A stretch of DNA of 46,592 nt. It comes from RZYX01 sp036654375. Its GTDB lineage: Bacteria; Bacillota; Clostridia; Oscillospirales; Acutalibacteraceae. Below the pieces are notes generated by a model. The model saw only the letters and a program-made list of their open reading frames with translations, was not told the DNA's origin and made no database searches. This document shows positions 24,565 through 31,078 of the stretch, one piece after another. Each line of letters starts with the position of its first letter. Position 1 is the first letter of the stretch. Position numbers and translations under genes: made by a program. Location: positions 1-46,592 of the forward strand of contig JAVVSD010000013.1 in NCBI GenBank assembly GCA_036654375.1, given 5' to 3'.

Positions 24565-24579
24565 TGTGATTAAGTTACA
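24565..24579 (+). promoter_or_regulatory. Candidate Crp/Fnr-type operator of trxA
   Basis: TGTGA-TTAAG-TTACA is an inverted repeat 13/15 identical to the site before the thioredoxin-reductase-like gene (26893-26907). Its centre (24572) is 29 bp before the -10 TATAAT at 24601-24606, or about -41 from the start. The would-be -35 is CAGAGA, so the promoter looks activator-dependent. Confidence 0.65.
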
Positions 24580-24600
24580 GAGAACAACAAAATAATTGCA

Positions 24601-24606
24601 TATAAT
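24601..24606 (+). promoter_or_regulatory. -10 element of the trxA promoter
   Basis: A perfect TATAAT, about 45 bp before the start codon, with no recognisable -35 at 16-18 bp. Confidence 0.55.
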
Positions 24607-24652
24607 AAGGCTACAATATAAAAACAATAAATAAAAAAGAGGAGATAATTAT

Positions 24653-24964
24653 ATGTCAGTATTAACTATAACAAAAGAAAATTATGAATCAGAGGTAATC
24701 AACTCAGAAAAGCCAGTACTTATAGACTTTTGGGCAAGCTGGTGTGGACCATGCAAAATGCTCTCACCTGTCGTTGATGAAATTGCAGAAGAGGTGACAG
24801 ATGCGAAAATCTGCAAGATAAATGTTGATGAACAGCCAGAGCTTGCGGCAGAATTTAGAGTTATGAGTATACCGACACTTGCCGTTATAAAAGACGGAAA
24901 ACTTGTAAATACCACTGTTGGAGTAAGACCCAAAGACGATATAATAAAAATGATAAAGATTTAA
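24653..24964 (+). CDS. trxA: Thioredoxin
   Basis: Small cytoplasmic disulfide reductant of 103 residues. The redox motif is W-C-G-P-C (C31, C34), preceded by LIDFWASW, and the cis-proline segment is MSIPTLAVI. Length and pattern are canonical. AGAGGAGATAATTAT precedes the ATG. It is a single gene with its own regulated promoter and a strong terminator. The probable partner reductase is encoded on the other strand at 25985-26842, behind the Crp/Fnr and ferredoxin genes. Confidence 0.96.
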   Translation: MSVLTITKENYESEVINSEKPVLIDFWASWCGPCKMLSPVVDEIAEEVTDAKICKINVDEQPELAAEFRVMSIPTLAVIKDGKLVNTTVGVRPKDDIIKMIKI

Positions 24965-24974
24965 GCATTAAAAA

Positions 24975-25018
24975 AGCAACCACAAACTATGTAGGTAGTC
25001 TGTGGTTGTTGCTTTTTA
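24975..25018. terminator. Bidirectional terminator between trxA and the Crp/Fnr gene
   Basis: AGCAACCACAAACTA / TAGTCTGTGGTTGTTGCT forms a long stem, with AAAAA on the left and TTTTT on the right, so it can stop transcripts from both sides. Confidence 0.85.
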
Positions 25019-25028
25019 TAAAGCTAAT

Positions 25029-25718
25029 TTATTGAGCTTGTTGTCTAAGCTTTTCTTTGTCAATTATTTTTACTCCGCCTCGGTAAATTTTAACGATACC
25101 ATCATTTTCAAAATATTTGAGCATTCTTGAAACAACTTCTCGAGCACTTCCCATATATTTTGCAATTTGCTCGTGGGTAAGCTTTACTTCGTCTGTGGAA
25201 CTGCTTTCCAATTCATCAAGCAAAAAGATGGCAAGGCGTTTGTCAAAGCTCGTAAAAAGCACCTGCTGCATTGCCCACATAACATCTGAAAATCGCTGAA
25301 CAGTGAGCTTGTATGTATAATTCTGAACATAGATATTATCCTGCAAAAGCTTATTAAAATAAGACGATTTAAGCAATAATGCCTGAGTGTCATCTTCAGC
25401 ATCTATAAAAACATCAAAGGTAATATCACTCAAAACGCAAGAGGCAGAAAACACACAGGTTTCACCGTCAAACAAGCGAAAAAGGGTGATTTCGCGTCCT
25501 TCGTCAGAAAGCATATACACTCTTATATGCCCTTTTTTAACAAACAAAACTCCAAGGCATTTATCATTACCACTGTGAATATGTTCGCCCTTTTCAAAAT
25601 AGACCTGCGAGATATTTTCGCAAAACCCATCTTGTTCCTGTTTTGAAAGGTGTTGCCAAAATGGAAAGTTAAAAGCAAACGAATCCTTGCAATTATCATA
25701 AATCGTAAAAATCACCAC
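25029..25718 (-). CDS. Crp/Fnr family transcriptional regulator
   Basis: A 229-residue regulator with an N-terminal cyclic-nucleotide-binding-like beta barrel (about residues 15-130; KKGHIRVYMLSDEGREITLFRLFDGE), a long dimer helix, and a winged HTH (about 165-215). The HTH has KLTHEQIAKYMGSAREVVSRMLKYFENDGIV, whose E-x2-S-R recognition helix is typical of Crp/Fnr. It has scattered cysteines (C10, and others near 33, 50, 83 and 89) that could sense redox or bind a cluster; this is inference. The start is one of two adjacent GTG codons after AGGA; the second (25715) has better spacing. It lies 66 bp after the ferredoxin gene with no clear terminator between, so it probably belongs to that operon. 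Confidence 0.88.
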   Translation of the reverse strand: MVIFTIYDNCKDSFAFNFPFWQHLSKQEQDGFCENISQVYFEKGEHIHSGNDKCLGVLFVKKGHIRVYMLSDEGREITLFRLFDGETCVFSASCVLSDITFDVFIDAEDDTQALLLKSSYFNKLLQDNIYVQNYTYKLTVQRFSDVMWAMQQVLFTSFDKRLAIFLLDELESSSTDEVKLTHEQIAKYMGSAREVVSRMLKYFENDGIVKIYRGGVKIIDKEKLRQQAQ

Positions 25719-25784
25719 CGAATCCTGAATATAAAATAATTATATGATTGCTAACACTTATCGTTGATAAGAAGATTTAAAATA

Positions 25785-25979
25785 TTACTCAAGTACAAGA
25801 GCGTGCTTTGGGCAAAAGTTAACGCATTTGCTACATTTAATGCACTTTTCATTATCAACAACAGGAGCAATATAACCCTGCTGAGATAATGCACCAACGG
25901 GGCAGACCCCAACAGAAGGGCAAGCGTGGTTTTGTGGACACCTATTGATTTTAACAACTAACTTAACATTATTATTCAT
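25785..25979 (-). CDS. Small 4Fe-4S ferredoxin-like protein
   Basis: A 64-residue electron carrier. The second half has the canonical C46-x2-C49-x2-C52-x3-C56-P motif for one 4Fe-4S cluster. The first half has an unusual C14-x5-C20-x5-C26-P pattern, giving seven cysteines, so the protein is not a standard eight-cysteine clostridial ferredoxin; it may hold one cluster plus an odd or absent second one. It begins 5 bp after the stop of the thioredoxin-reductase-like gene and is clearly co-transcribed with it, which makes it the likely electron donor or acceptor for that flavoprotein. Confidence 0.85.
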   Translation of the reverse strand: MNNNVKLVVKINRCPQNHACPSVGVCPVGALSQQGYIAPVVDNEKCIKCSKCVNFCPKHALVLE

Positions 25980-25984
25980 AATAA

Positions 25985-26842
25985 TTACGCCTTTCTAATT
26001 TGCTTAATAATTTGTGTGCCAGCAATAGCACCATCGCCAACAGCTTTTGCAATCTGCAAAAGTCCACCTGTACAGTCACCTGCGGCATAAAGTCCTGGGA
26101 TGTTGGTTGCCATATTTTTATCAACAGCAATGCTATTTCCATCGACAACTGCACCAATTTTTCTTGCGAGTGCAGCGCTTCCGGCAACACCGAGAGCAAC
26201 AAAAAATCCGTCAATCTCAAGCTGACTTCCGTCACTAAATTTAACTGAATTCAATCTGTCTTCGCCAACCAAAGCATCTATTTTTTGTGAGTTTACAAGA
26301 ATCTCTGGAGGGATATTTTCAGGAGCTTGCTCGCCATCTGTAAGTAAAGTTACAGAGCTTACAACAGGTAAAAGTTCAAGTGCCTCATGCACAGCATATT
26401 CACCGTTTCCGATAACAGCAACATTCTTACCGCGGTAAAAAAATGCGTCACAAACGGCACAATAGCTGACACCCTTACCCTCAAATTCAGTAATACCTTT
26501 AATCTTTGGCGTTAGCCTTGAAGAGCCAGTAGCAATAATAACACCGTCAGCTTTAAGCTCTTTGTCAACAGTATTAACAACAAGTTTATCGTCAAAAGAA
26601 ATCCCAACAACCTCTTTTTCAATAATATTAACACCAAGTCTTTTAGCTCCGTTAATGCCCATGCTTTCAAGCTGTGAACCAGAAACAGGAGAGTCAAATC
26701 CATAATAGTTTTCAATTTTTTCTGCTTTTTTAAGAGCGCTGTAACCAGTGGTGATAATTGTTGTTTCAATCCCTGCGCGAGCAGTGTAAAGAGAAGCAGA
26801 AACTCCAGCAGGGCCAGAGCCAACAATAATAACATTTGCCAT
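25985..26842 (-). CDS. Thioredoxin-reductase-like FAD flavoprotein, possibly ferredoxin-dependent
   Basis: A 285-residue flavoprotein with the FAD motif GSGPAGVSASLYTARAG (residues 8-24), the redox-active pair C128-A-V-C131 and the second FAD motif GLYAAGDCTGG. This is the thioredoxin reductase fold, but the protein is about 25-30 residues shorter than usual. The central domain reads VAVIGNGEYAVHEAL followed by TLLTDG, where NADPH-dependent enzymes have HRR-x3-R for the 2'-phosphate; those arginines are missing. Ferredoxin-linked, pyridine-nucleotide-independent thioredoxin reductases are known from clostridia and share these losses. With a ferredoxin gene 5 bp downstream and trxA nearby, a ferredoxin-to-thioredoxin route is the best reading. 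An NADH-dependent enzyme is the alternative. Confidence 0.85.
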   Translation of the reverse strand: MANVIIVGSGPAGVSASLYTARAGIETTIITTGYSALKKAEKIENYYGFDSPVSGSQLESMGINGAKRLGVNIIEKEVVGISFDDKLVVNTVDKELKADGVIIATGSSRLTPKIKGITEFEGKGVSYCAVCDAFFYRGKNVAVIGNGEYAVHEALELLPVVSSVTLLTDGEQAPENIPPEILVNSQKIDALVGEDRLNSVKFSDGSQLEIDGFFVALGVAGSAALARKIGAVVDGNSIAVDKNMATNIPGLYAAGDCTGGLLQIAKAVGDGAIAGTQIIKQIRKA

Positions 26843-26865
26843 TTTTATTACCTCCTCGAAGAAAA

Positions 26866-26907
26866 ATTATATTATAATATTAGTATTTTGTATGTAACTT
26901 ACTTACA
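26866..26907 (-). promoter_or_regulatory. Promoter and candidate Crp/Fnr operator of the flavoprotein-ferredoxin operon
   Basis: On the minus strand the palindrome TGTAA-GTAAG-TTACA (26893-26907, centre 26900) is 29 bp upstream of a TATAAT (26866-26871), the same geometry as at trxA. A second overlapping TATAAT occurs at 26871-26876. No consensus -35 exists. Confidence 0.6.
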
Positions 26908-26974
26908 CAATTAATATAGCCTTTTAAGCTACACTTTTCAAGAAAATTATGTTACAATATTTCAGGTGAATAAA

Positions 26975-27607
26975 ATGAGAGAAAAAGTTTGTTATATATT
27001 TGGAGCAGGTAGTTTTGATAAAAGCTCAATAGATGTGCAAAAAGATGACTATGTAATAGCTGCGGACGGCGGTTATAACCATGTCAAAAATCTTAATATT
27101 AATCCAGATTTAATAATAGGTGATTTTGACTCAATTGAGGAAATCCCAATTCATCCAAATGTCAAAGAGCATCCAAAGAAAAAGGACGATACGGATATGA
27201 TGCTTGCAGTACAAACTGGGCTGGAGCTTGGATTTAAGTGCTTTGTAATATATGGTGGAGTGGGTGGAAGGCTTGACCACACGCTTGCAAACATTCAGAC
27301 AATAGCATATATCTCAAACAAAGGTGCAATTGCTCATCTTGTTGGAGAGGGAATAGTAATAACCGCAATAACAGACACCAAATATGAATTTAACGGTACG
27401 GAAAGTGGTGTTGTTTCAATCTTTTGTAACGGAGATAAGGCTCATGGAGTTTATCTTAAAAATCTTAAATATGAGCTTACGGATGCAGTTCTCACAAGCC
27501 AAATTCCAACAGGTGTAAGCAATGAATTTATCGGAAAGCGAAGCACAGTAAGTGTTAAGGACGGCACGCTTATTATTATGTGGAATGCAAACGAGTTTTC
27601 TCACTAA
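26975..27607 (+). CDS. thiN: Thiamine pyrophosphokinase
   Basis: Transfers pyrophosphate from ATP to thiamine to make the cofactor thiamine diphosphate, chiefly for salvage. The product has 210 residues. The N-terminal catalytic domain shows VIAADGGYNHVKNL, DLIIGDFDSI, the metal-binding KKDDTDMMLAV and VIYGGVGGRLDHTLANIQ; the C-terminal thiamine-binding domain follows, with SIFCNGDKAHGVYLKNLKY and GVSNEFIG. I prefer ATG 26975, which has AGGTGA 5 bp upstream, over the GTG at 26966 that forms part of that ribosome site. The gene stands alone; no THI-box is seen upstream. Confidence 0.93.
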   Translation: MREKVCYIFGAGSFDKSSIDVQKDDYVIAADGGYNHVKNLNINPDLIIGDFDSIEEIPIHPNVKEHPKKKDDTDMMLAVQTGLELGFKCFVIYGGVGGRLDHTLANIQTIAYISNKGAIAHLVGEGIVITAITDTKYEFNGTESGVVSIFCNGDKAHGVYLKNLKYELTDAVLTSQIPTGVSNEFIGKRSTVSVKDGTLIIMWNANEFSH

Positions 27608-27627
27608 AATTAAATAAATAAAATATT

Positions 27628-27672
27628 ATTGCAGTGTAAAGTTAGTATGCTTTACACTGCAATTTTGCTTTG
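27628..27672 (+). terminator. Terminator of thiN
   Basis: ATTGCAGTGTAAAG (27628-27641) pairs perfectly with CTTTACACTGCAAT (27650-27663), followed by TTTGCTTTG. Confidence 0.85.
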
Positions 27673-27852
27673 TTATCAACAAAATTAGTGATTTGTACAT
27701 ATTTAATTATCAAATACTAAATAGACAAAAAATAAAAATATGCGTCATACAAAATCGCATTGAAATCAGTATAAATATTATATTAAATCAAATAATATAA
27801 ATAGCTTTATAGATAAATAATAATATTAAAGAAAATAAACACAGGTGATTAT

Positions 27853-27999
27853 ATGTCAAATTGTAATAAAACGAAAAGCACAAAAAATAATAAAAAAAGT
27901 GATGGAAAGTTCCATTCAAAGAAAATAAAACATGACCCAAATGCAGAAAGTGCAAGAGCAGTTTTTGGGCTTAATTCGCCAACCAAAGAAGATAAATGA
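27853..27999 (+). CDS. 48-aa basic protein coupled to the HD-domain gene
   Basis: A short gene that starts at ATG 27853 after AGGTGAT and ends in TGA at 27997-27999, which overlaps the ATG of the HD-domain gene (ATGA). The product is Lys/Asn-rich with a conserved-looking second half (GKFHSKKIKHDPNAESARAVFG), similar in style to short basic proteins annotated in many Clostridia; I cannot name the family with certainty. The ribosome site and the overlap make it a probable real gene, with translation coupled to the next. The charge suggests nucleic-acid binding, which is inference. Confidence 0.7.
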   Translation: MSNCNKTKSTKNNKKSDGKFHSKKIKHDPNAESARAVFGLNSPTKEDK

Positions 28000-28604
28000 C
28001 CTCACATGGACTTTTTGAAAGAATCACCCGTCACTTGTTAGAAGACAAAAGGCCATCGGAATATTTAAATGAAATATATGAAACAGAAGCTTTTGCACAG
28101 CATCCATTTGATATGCTAAAAAAGTTAAAACAAACAGAGCAGTCACCCAAATATCATCCCGAAGGAAATGTGTGGAAACACACAATGCTTGTTGTTGATG
28201 AGTGTGCAAAACAGAGAAATAACAGCAAGGATAAAGCTGTTATCATGTGGGCTTCCTTGTTGCACGATATTGGGAAACCGCAGACAACAAGAGTAATAAA
28301 TGGAAGAATAACATCTTATGACCACGATATAGCTGGTGCTGAATTGTCAAATCAGTTTCTTGAGTGTTTGACACAAGACAAACAGTTTATAAACAAAGTT
28401 TCAATGTTAACAAGATACCATATGCATATTTTATATGTTGCAAAAAATCTGCCATATGGTGATAAAAAGAGCATGAAAATAGACACAGATATTGATGAAC
28501 TTGCTATTTTAGGATTAGCAGACAGACTTGGCAGAGGTAAATGTAATTTTGAGAAAGAAAAAAAGAATATAGCGGTATTTATTGAAAAAAGCAAAAAATT
28601 TTAA
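27996..28604 (+). CDS. HD-domain phosphohydrolase
   Basis: A 202-residue predicted metal-dependent phosphohydrolase. The HD domain has GNVWKHTMLVVDECA (first His), SLLHDIGKP (H90, D91) and YDHDIAGAELS (third His), ending with DELAILGLADRLGRG. The pattern resembles the HD domain found with tRNA nucleotidyltransferases and related nucleotide phosphohydrolases, but no nucleotidyltransferase domain is fused here. It starts inside the preceding 48-aa gene and is followed 12 bp later by a DUF3892 gene, making a three-gene unit. Substrate unknown. Confidence 0.85.
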   Translation: MTSHGLFERITRHLLEDKRPSEYLNEIYETEAFAQHPFDMLKKLKQTEQSPKYHPEGNVWKHTMLVVDECAKQRNNSKDKAVIMWASLLHDIGKPQTTRVINGRITSYDHDIAGAELSNQFLECLTQDKQFINKVSMLTRYHMHILYVAKNLPYGDKKSMKIDTDIDELAILGLADRLGRGKCNFEKEKKNIAVFIEKSKKF

Positions 28605-28616
28605 GGAGGAAATAAA

Positions 28617-28898
28617 GTGAAAACGAATAACTTACCAATGAACACGCTGGATGTTGTACCGTCACCAAAACCAGATGCAAAACAAATTGTTGCATTAGTT
28701 AAAGATAGTGGACGAGTAACGGGATACAAGCTGTCCGATGATAGCGTTGTGTCAAAACAGCAGGGTGTAAGACTTGCAAAACAGGGAGATATAGCAGGAG
28801 TTGGAATTGCACACAGAAATGGAAGTGAGTATTTAAAATCTCTTCCAGATGGGGCAGAAAACAACAATCTTGGCAGTCTACCATCAGTTTCTCAGTAG
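28617..28898 (+). CDS. DUF3892 family protein
   Basis: A 93-residue protein with the DUF3892 pattern: AKQIVALVKDSGRVTGYKLSD followed by a central VSKQQGVRLAKQGDIAGVGIAHRNGSEYLKSLPD. It starts with GTG 28617, and AAGGAGGAAATAAA gives an unusually strong ribosome site. The N terminus is Pro/Ser-rich. It closes the HD-domain gene unit. The family has no known function; small soluble protein. Confidence 0.8.
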   Translation: MKTNNLPMNTLDVVPSPKPDAKQIVALVKDSGRVTGYKLSDDSVVSKQQGVRLAKQGDIAGVGIAHRNGSEYLKSLPDGAENNNLGSLPSVSQ

Positions 28899-29127
28899 CT
28901 AAACAAGTTTGCAATGCGAAAATTCTATAACAAAAATTACCATTGAATAAAATGTACATCCTATTGTAGAATTTAAAATTGCAATAGGGGTCGTTAAGCC
29001 GATAAATATAATGAAATATAAAGTAAAAATGAGTTTCTTTCAATGATGATGAATAAGCACATAAATGAATAAAATTGTGAAAAAATATTAAATGATTGCG
29101 TTTAAAACACTTTTTTAAAATAATTCA
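28899..29127. other. Intergenic region before the corA promoter
   Basis: AT-rich. It contains one inverted repeat, CCTATTG (28960-28966) with CAATAGG (28982-28988), without a T tract. I see no credible ORF or known RNA. Confidence 0.4.
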
Positions 29128-29156
29128 TTGATACGCTTGTCTTAAGGTGGTATTAT
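29128..29156 (+). promoter_or_regulatory. Sigma-A promoter of the corA transcript
   Basis: TTGATA (29128-29133), a 17-bp spacer and TATTAT (29151-29156). Transcription would start near 29163, giving a leader of about 155 nt before corA. Confidence 0.65.
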
Positions 29157-29197
29157 GTAAATGCAAACAAAAATAATTATAAATGGAAGTGATATGC

Positions 29198-29260
29198 TTG
29201 AAACCCGAACCGTGTCCCGACAGTAATATCCCCCCTTCTAAAAATAACAATTTTGCATAG
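29198..29260 (+). CDS. Proline-rich leader peptide upstream of corA (MgtL-like)
   Basis: A 20-codon ORF from TTG 29198 to TAG 29258-29260, with GGAAG 8 bp upstream. The peptide begins M-K-P-E-P-C-P-D and continues S-N-I-P-P-S, with prolines at 3, 5, 7, 12 and 13 and an acidic residue at 4. The enterobacterial Mg2+-sensing leader peptide MgtL begins M-E-P-D-P-T-P, with the same proline and acidic positions. Such sequences destabilise translating ribosomes when Mg2+ is low. The C-rich codons stand out in AT-rich DNA. An overlapping ATG ORF (29194) is only about 10 codons. Function as a Mg2+ sensor is inference. Confidence 0.5.
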   Translation: MKPEPCPDSNIPPSKNNNFA

Positions 29261-29302
29261 AGCAAGGCATTTTTTCATGGCTTTGTTCTTCGCAGAGCTA
29301 TG
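29256..29302 (+). promoter_or_regulatory. Possible switchable structure in the corA leader RNA
   Basis: The segment AGCAAGGC (29261-29268) can pair with GCTTTGTT (29280-29287) around a TTTTTC loop, and CATAG (29256-29260, holding the leader stop codon) with CTATG (29298-29302) next to the corA ribosome site. Alternatively CAAGGCAT (29263-29270), just before a T run, can pair with ATGCTTG at 29194-29200, the leader start. Confidence 0.35.
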
Positions 29303-29316
29303 AAAGGAATTGTAAT

Positions 29317-30261
29317 ATGACAAATTACTATATCAGCAAAAATGAAGTAATTGAAAAAATTAGTCAACCTGAAAATGGTTGCTGGATTTCTATGGTAAAT
29401 CCAAGTGAAACAGACCTATCCTTTATTTCCCAAAAGTACGATATTGATTTAGAAACACTTGTATCCGCACTTGATATTGATGAGAGGTCGCGTATTGAGT
29501 CAGATGAGCATTACACAATGATACTTGTAAATATTCCAACGATTGAGGAACATAACGACAAGGAACTGTTTAACACTATACCGTTGTCGATAATTGTGAC
29601 AAATGAAGTTGTAATAACAGTTTGCAGTGAAGACACGCCGATACTGCATTTTTTTTCTGATGGCAAGGTGCGGGACTTTCATACAAATATGAGATCAAGG
29701 TTTATACTTCAAATCCTTTATCGTATAGCTTCGCAGTATTTGCAATACCTTCGTATTATCGATAAAAAGAGTGAGGAAGCAGAAATCAAGTTGCACAAGT
29801 CAACTCAAAACAGTGAGCTTATTGAGCTGTTGAAGCTTGAAAAGAGCCTTGTTTATTTCACGACTTCATTGCGTTCAAATGAAGCGGTACTTGAAAAGCT
29901 GTTCAGAAATGACTTGGTAAAGAAGTATTCGGAGGATGCAGACTTGCTTGAGGATGTTGTTGTTGAAAACAAGCAGGCAATTGAAATGGCAAACATTTAT
30001 AGCGGAATTTTAAGCGGTATGATGGATGCATTTGCCTCGGTAATTTCAAACAACCTCAACATAGTGATGAAGCTTCTTGCAATTGTAACAATTGTTATGG
30101 CGATACCAACAATGATTTTTAGCGCATATGGAATGAATGTTAGTGCTGTTGGAATGCCGTTTGCTCAAAGTCCATACGGATTTGCAATTATTGTTGGAAT
30201 ATCAATAGTAGCAAGTTTAGTGATAAATCTTATCTTTATAAAAACAAAAATGTTCAAGTAA
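29317..30261 (+). CDS. corA: CorA-family magnesium transporter
   Basis: Pentameric Mg2+ (or Co2+) channel of the CorA/MIT family, 314 residues. The large N-terminal cytoplasmic domain (about 1-245) ends in a long helix. Two C-terminal membrane helices (about 250-270 and 285-308) flank the signature Y271-G-M-N274, the selectivity loop. The N-terminal domain (WISMVNPSETDLSFISQKYDID, ALDIDERSRIES) matches the group of CorA-like proteins common in Firmicutes. AAAGGA precedes the ATG. It is monocistronic, with a promoter, a long leader carrying a proline-rich ORF, and a terminator. No M-box riboswitch is recognisable in the leader. Confidence 0.92.
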   Translation: MTNYYISKNEVIEKISQPENGCWISMVNPSETDLSFISQKYDIDLETLVSALDIDERSRIESDEHYTMILVNIPTIEEHNDKELFNTIPLSIIVTNEVVITVCSEDTPILHFFSDGKVRDFHTNMRSRFILQILYRIASQYLQYLRIIDKKSEEAEIKLHKSTQNSELIELLKLEKSLVYFTTSLRSNEAVLEKLFRNDLVKKYSEDADLLEDVVVENKQAIEMANIYSGILSGMMDAFASVISNNLNIVMKLLAIVTIVMAIPTMIFSAYGMNVSAVGMPFAQSPYGFAIIVGISIVASLVINLIFIKTKMFK

Positions 30262-30282
30262 GAATTGGTTCTAAAATAGATA

Positions 30283-30325
30283 AAAAGCTTGCAAGCCAGT
30301 GTGTTTGCAAGCTTTTATTTTTTTA
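30283..30325 (+). terminator. Terminator of corA
   Basis: AAAAGCTTGCAA / TTGCAAGCTTTT with a 10-nt loop, followed by ATTTTTTTA. Confidence 0.88.
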
Positions 30326-30505
30326 TAAAATTTAAAATTAAATAAACACACTCTTTATGTAAAAATGACTTGCCTAAATTTCACATAAACATATTACAAA
30401 TATCAATCTTTAAAAAATACAAGCAAAATAGCGACCATAATAATTATTAACGAAGTGTAAAAATGTAAAAATTTTCATAAAAATACAAAATATAGAAAAT
30501 TGTTA
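30326..30505. other. AT-rich region upstream of the atp promoter
   Basis: Very AT-rich with A and T tracts; no ORF or stable structure seen. It may act as an UP-type or bent region for the atp promoter. Confidence 0.35.
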
Positions 30506-30534
30506 TTGACAATTAAAAAACATCATATTATAAT
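30506..30534 (+). promoter_or_regulatory. Perfect-consensus sigma-A promoter of the atp operon
   Basis: TTGACA (30506-30511), a 17-bp spacer and TATAAT (30529-30534), preceded by AT-rich DNA. Expected start near 30541, leaving a leader of about 118 nt. Confidence 0.85.
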
Positions 30535-30548
30535 ATAAACACGGGATA

Positions 30549-30577
30549 TTTATACGCGTATAGTATACGAGTATAAA
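30549..30577. promoter_or_regulatory. 29-nt near-perfect palindrome at the start of the atp transcript
   Basis: TTTATACGCGTATA-G-TATACGAGTATAAA: 13 of 14 positions of each arm match in the inverted repeat. It can also be read as two tandem palindromes, TATACGCGTATA (30551-30562) and TATACGAGTATA (30564-30575). It covers about +9 to +37 of the transcript, so it could be a repressor site or a 5' hairpin. Confidence 0.6.
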
Positions 30578-30658
30578 ATTTTCTGCGCTGTAATCAAAGC
30601 AAAAGTTAATTGCAAGAATCAAAAATTTTGCTAATACATATTTACGGAGAAGTTAACA

Positions 30659-31066
30659 TTGCTTAACAAACGATTAGAAACATTTGTAATAAAACGAGCA
30701 GTAGCATATTTTTTACTATTATCAATTATCTTCGCGTTAATAGTTGAAAACAGGTGGATTTTCATACTGGGTTTTGCGGTAGGAACAATGTTTAGTATTG
30801 TTAGATTTTTACTATATGCGTTTGCATCAAAAGTCACATCGGACATAATCAAGTTAAAAAATAGAAGCAAAAAAGTAATAAGCATAAATTATGTAATTTT
30901 TATACTACACCAATTTTTAATCTTGTTTTTACTTTATTTTTCATATAAATATGACATATATCTTTTTGCTGGTGTAGTTGCAGGAACCTTAATGGTTGCA
31001 TTTGTAATCATGATAAATGTTATTACCGAATTTCTTGGAATAACCAAAAATCATTTTTTCATATAG
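30659..31066 (+). CDS. atpI: ATP synthase subunit I
   Basis: Small membrane protein (135 residues, four hydrophobic segments) encoded first in the atp operon; family members assist c-ring assembly or Mg2+ supply but are not part of the finished enzyme. Sequence conservation is low, so the call rests on position, size and topology, with segments such as AVGTMFSIVRFLLY. It starts with TTG 30659, preceded by GGAG at 9 bp. Confidence 0.8.
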   Translation: MLNKRLETFVIKRAVAYFLLLSIIFALIVENRWIFILGFAVGTMFSIVRFLLYAFASKVTSDIIKLKNRSKKVISINYVIFILHQFLILFLLYFSYKYDIYLFAGVVAGTLMVAFVIMINVITEFLGITKNHFFI

Positions 31067-31078
31067 GAGGCGGCTTAT

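Noticed and set aside
25757..25771. Terminator between the ferredoxin and Crp/Fnr genes (CTTATC-GTT-GATAAG)
   Set aside because: The stem is only 6 bp and no T tract follows on the minus strand, so the genes are more likely co-transcribed.
29163..29316. Possible M-box or other known riboswitch in the corA leader
   Set aside because: None of the conserved M-box sequence blocks could be found; the region is better explained by a short leader ORF.
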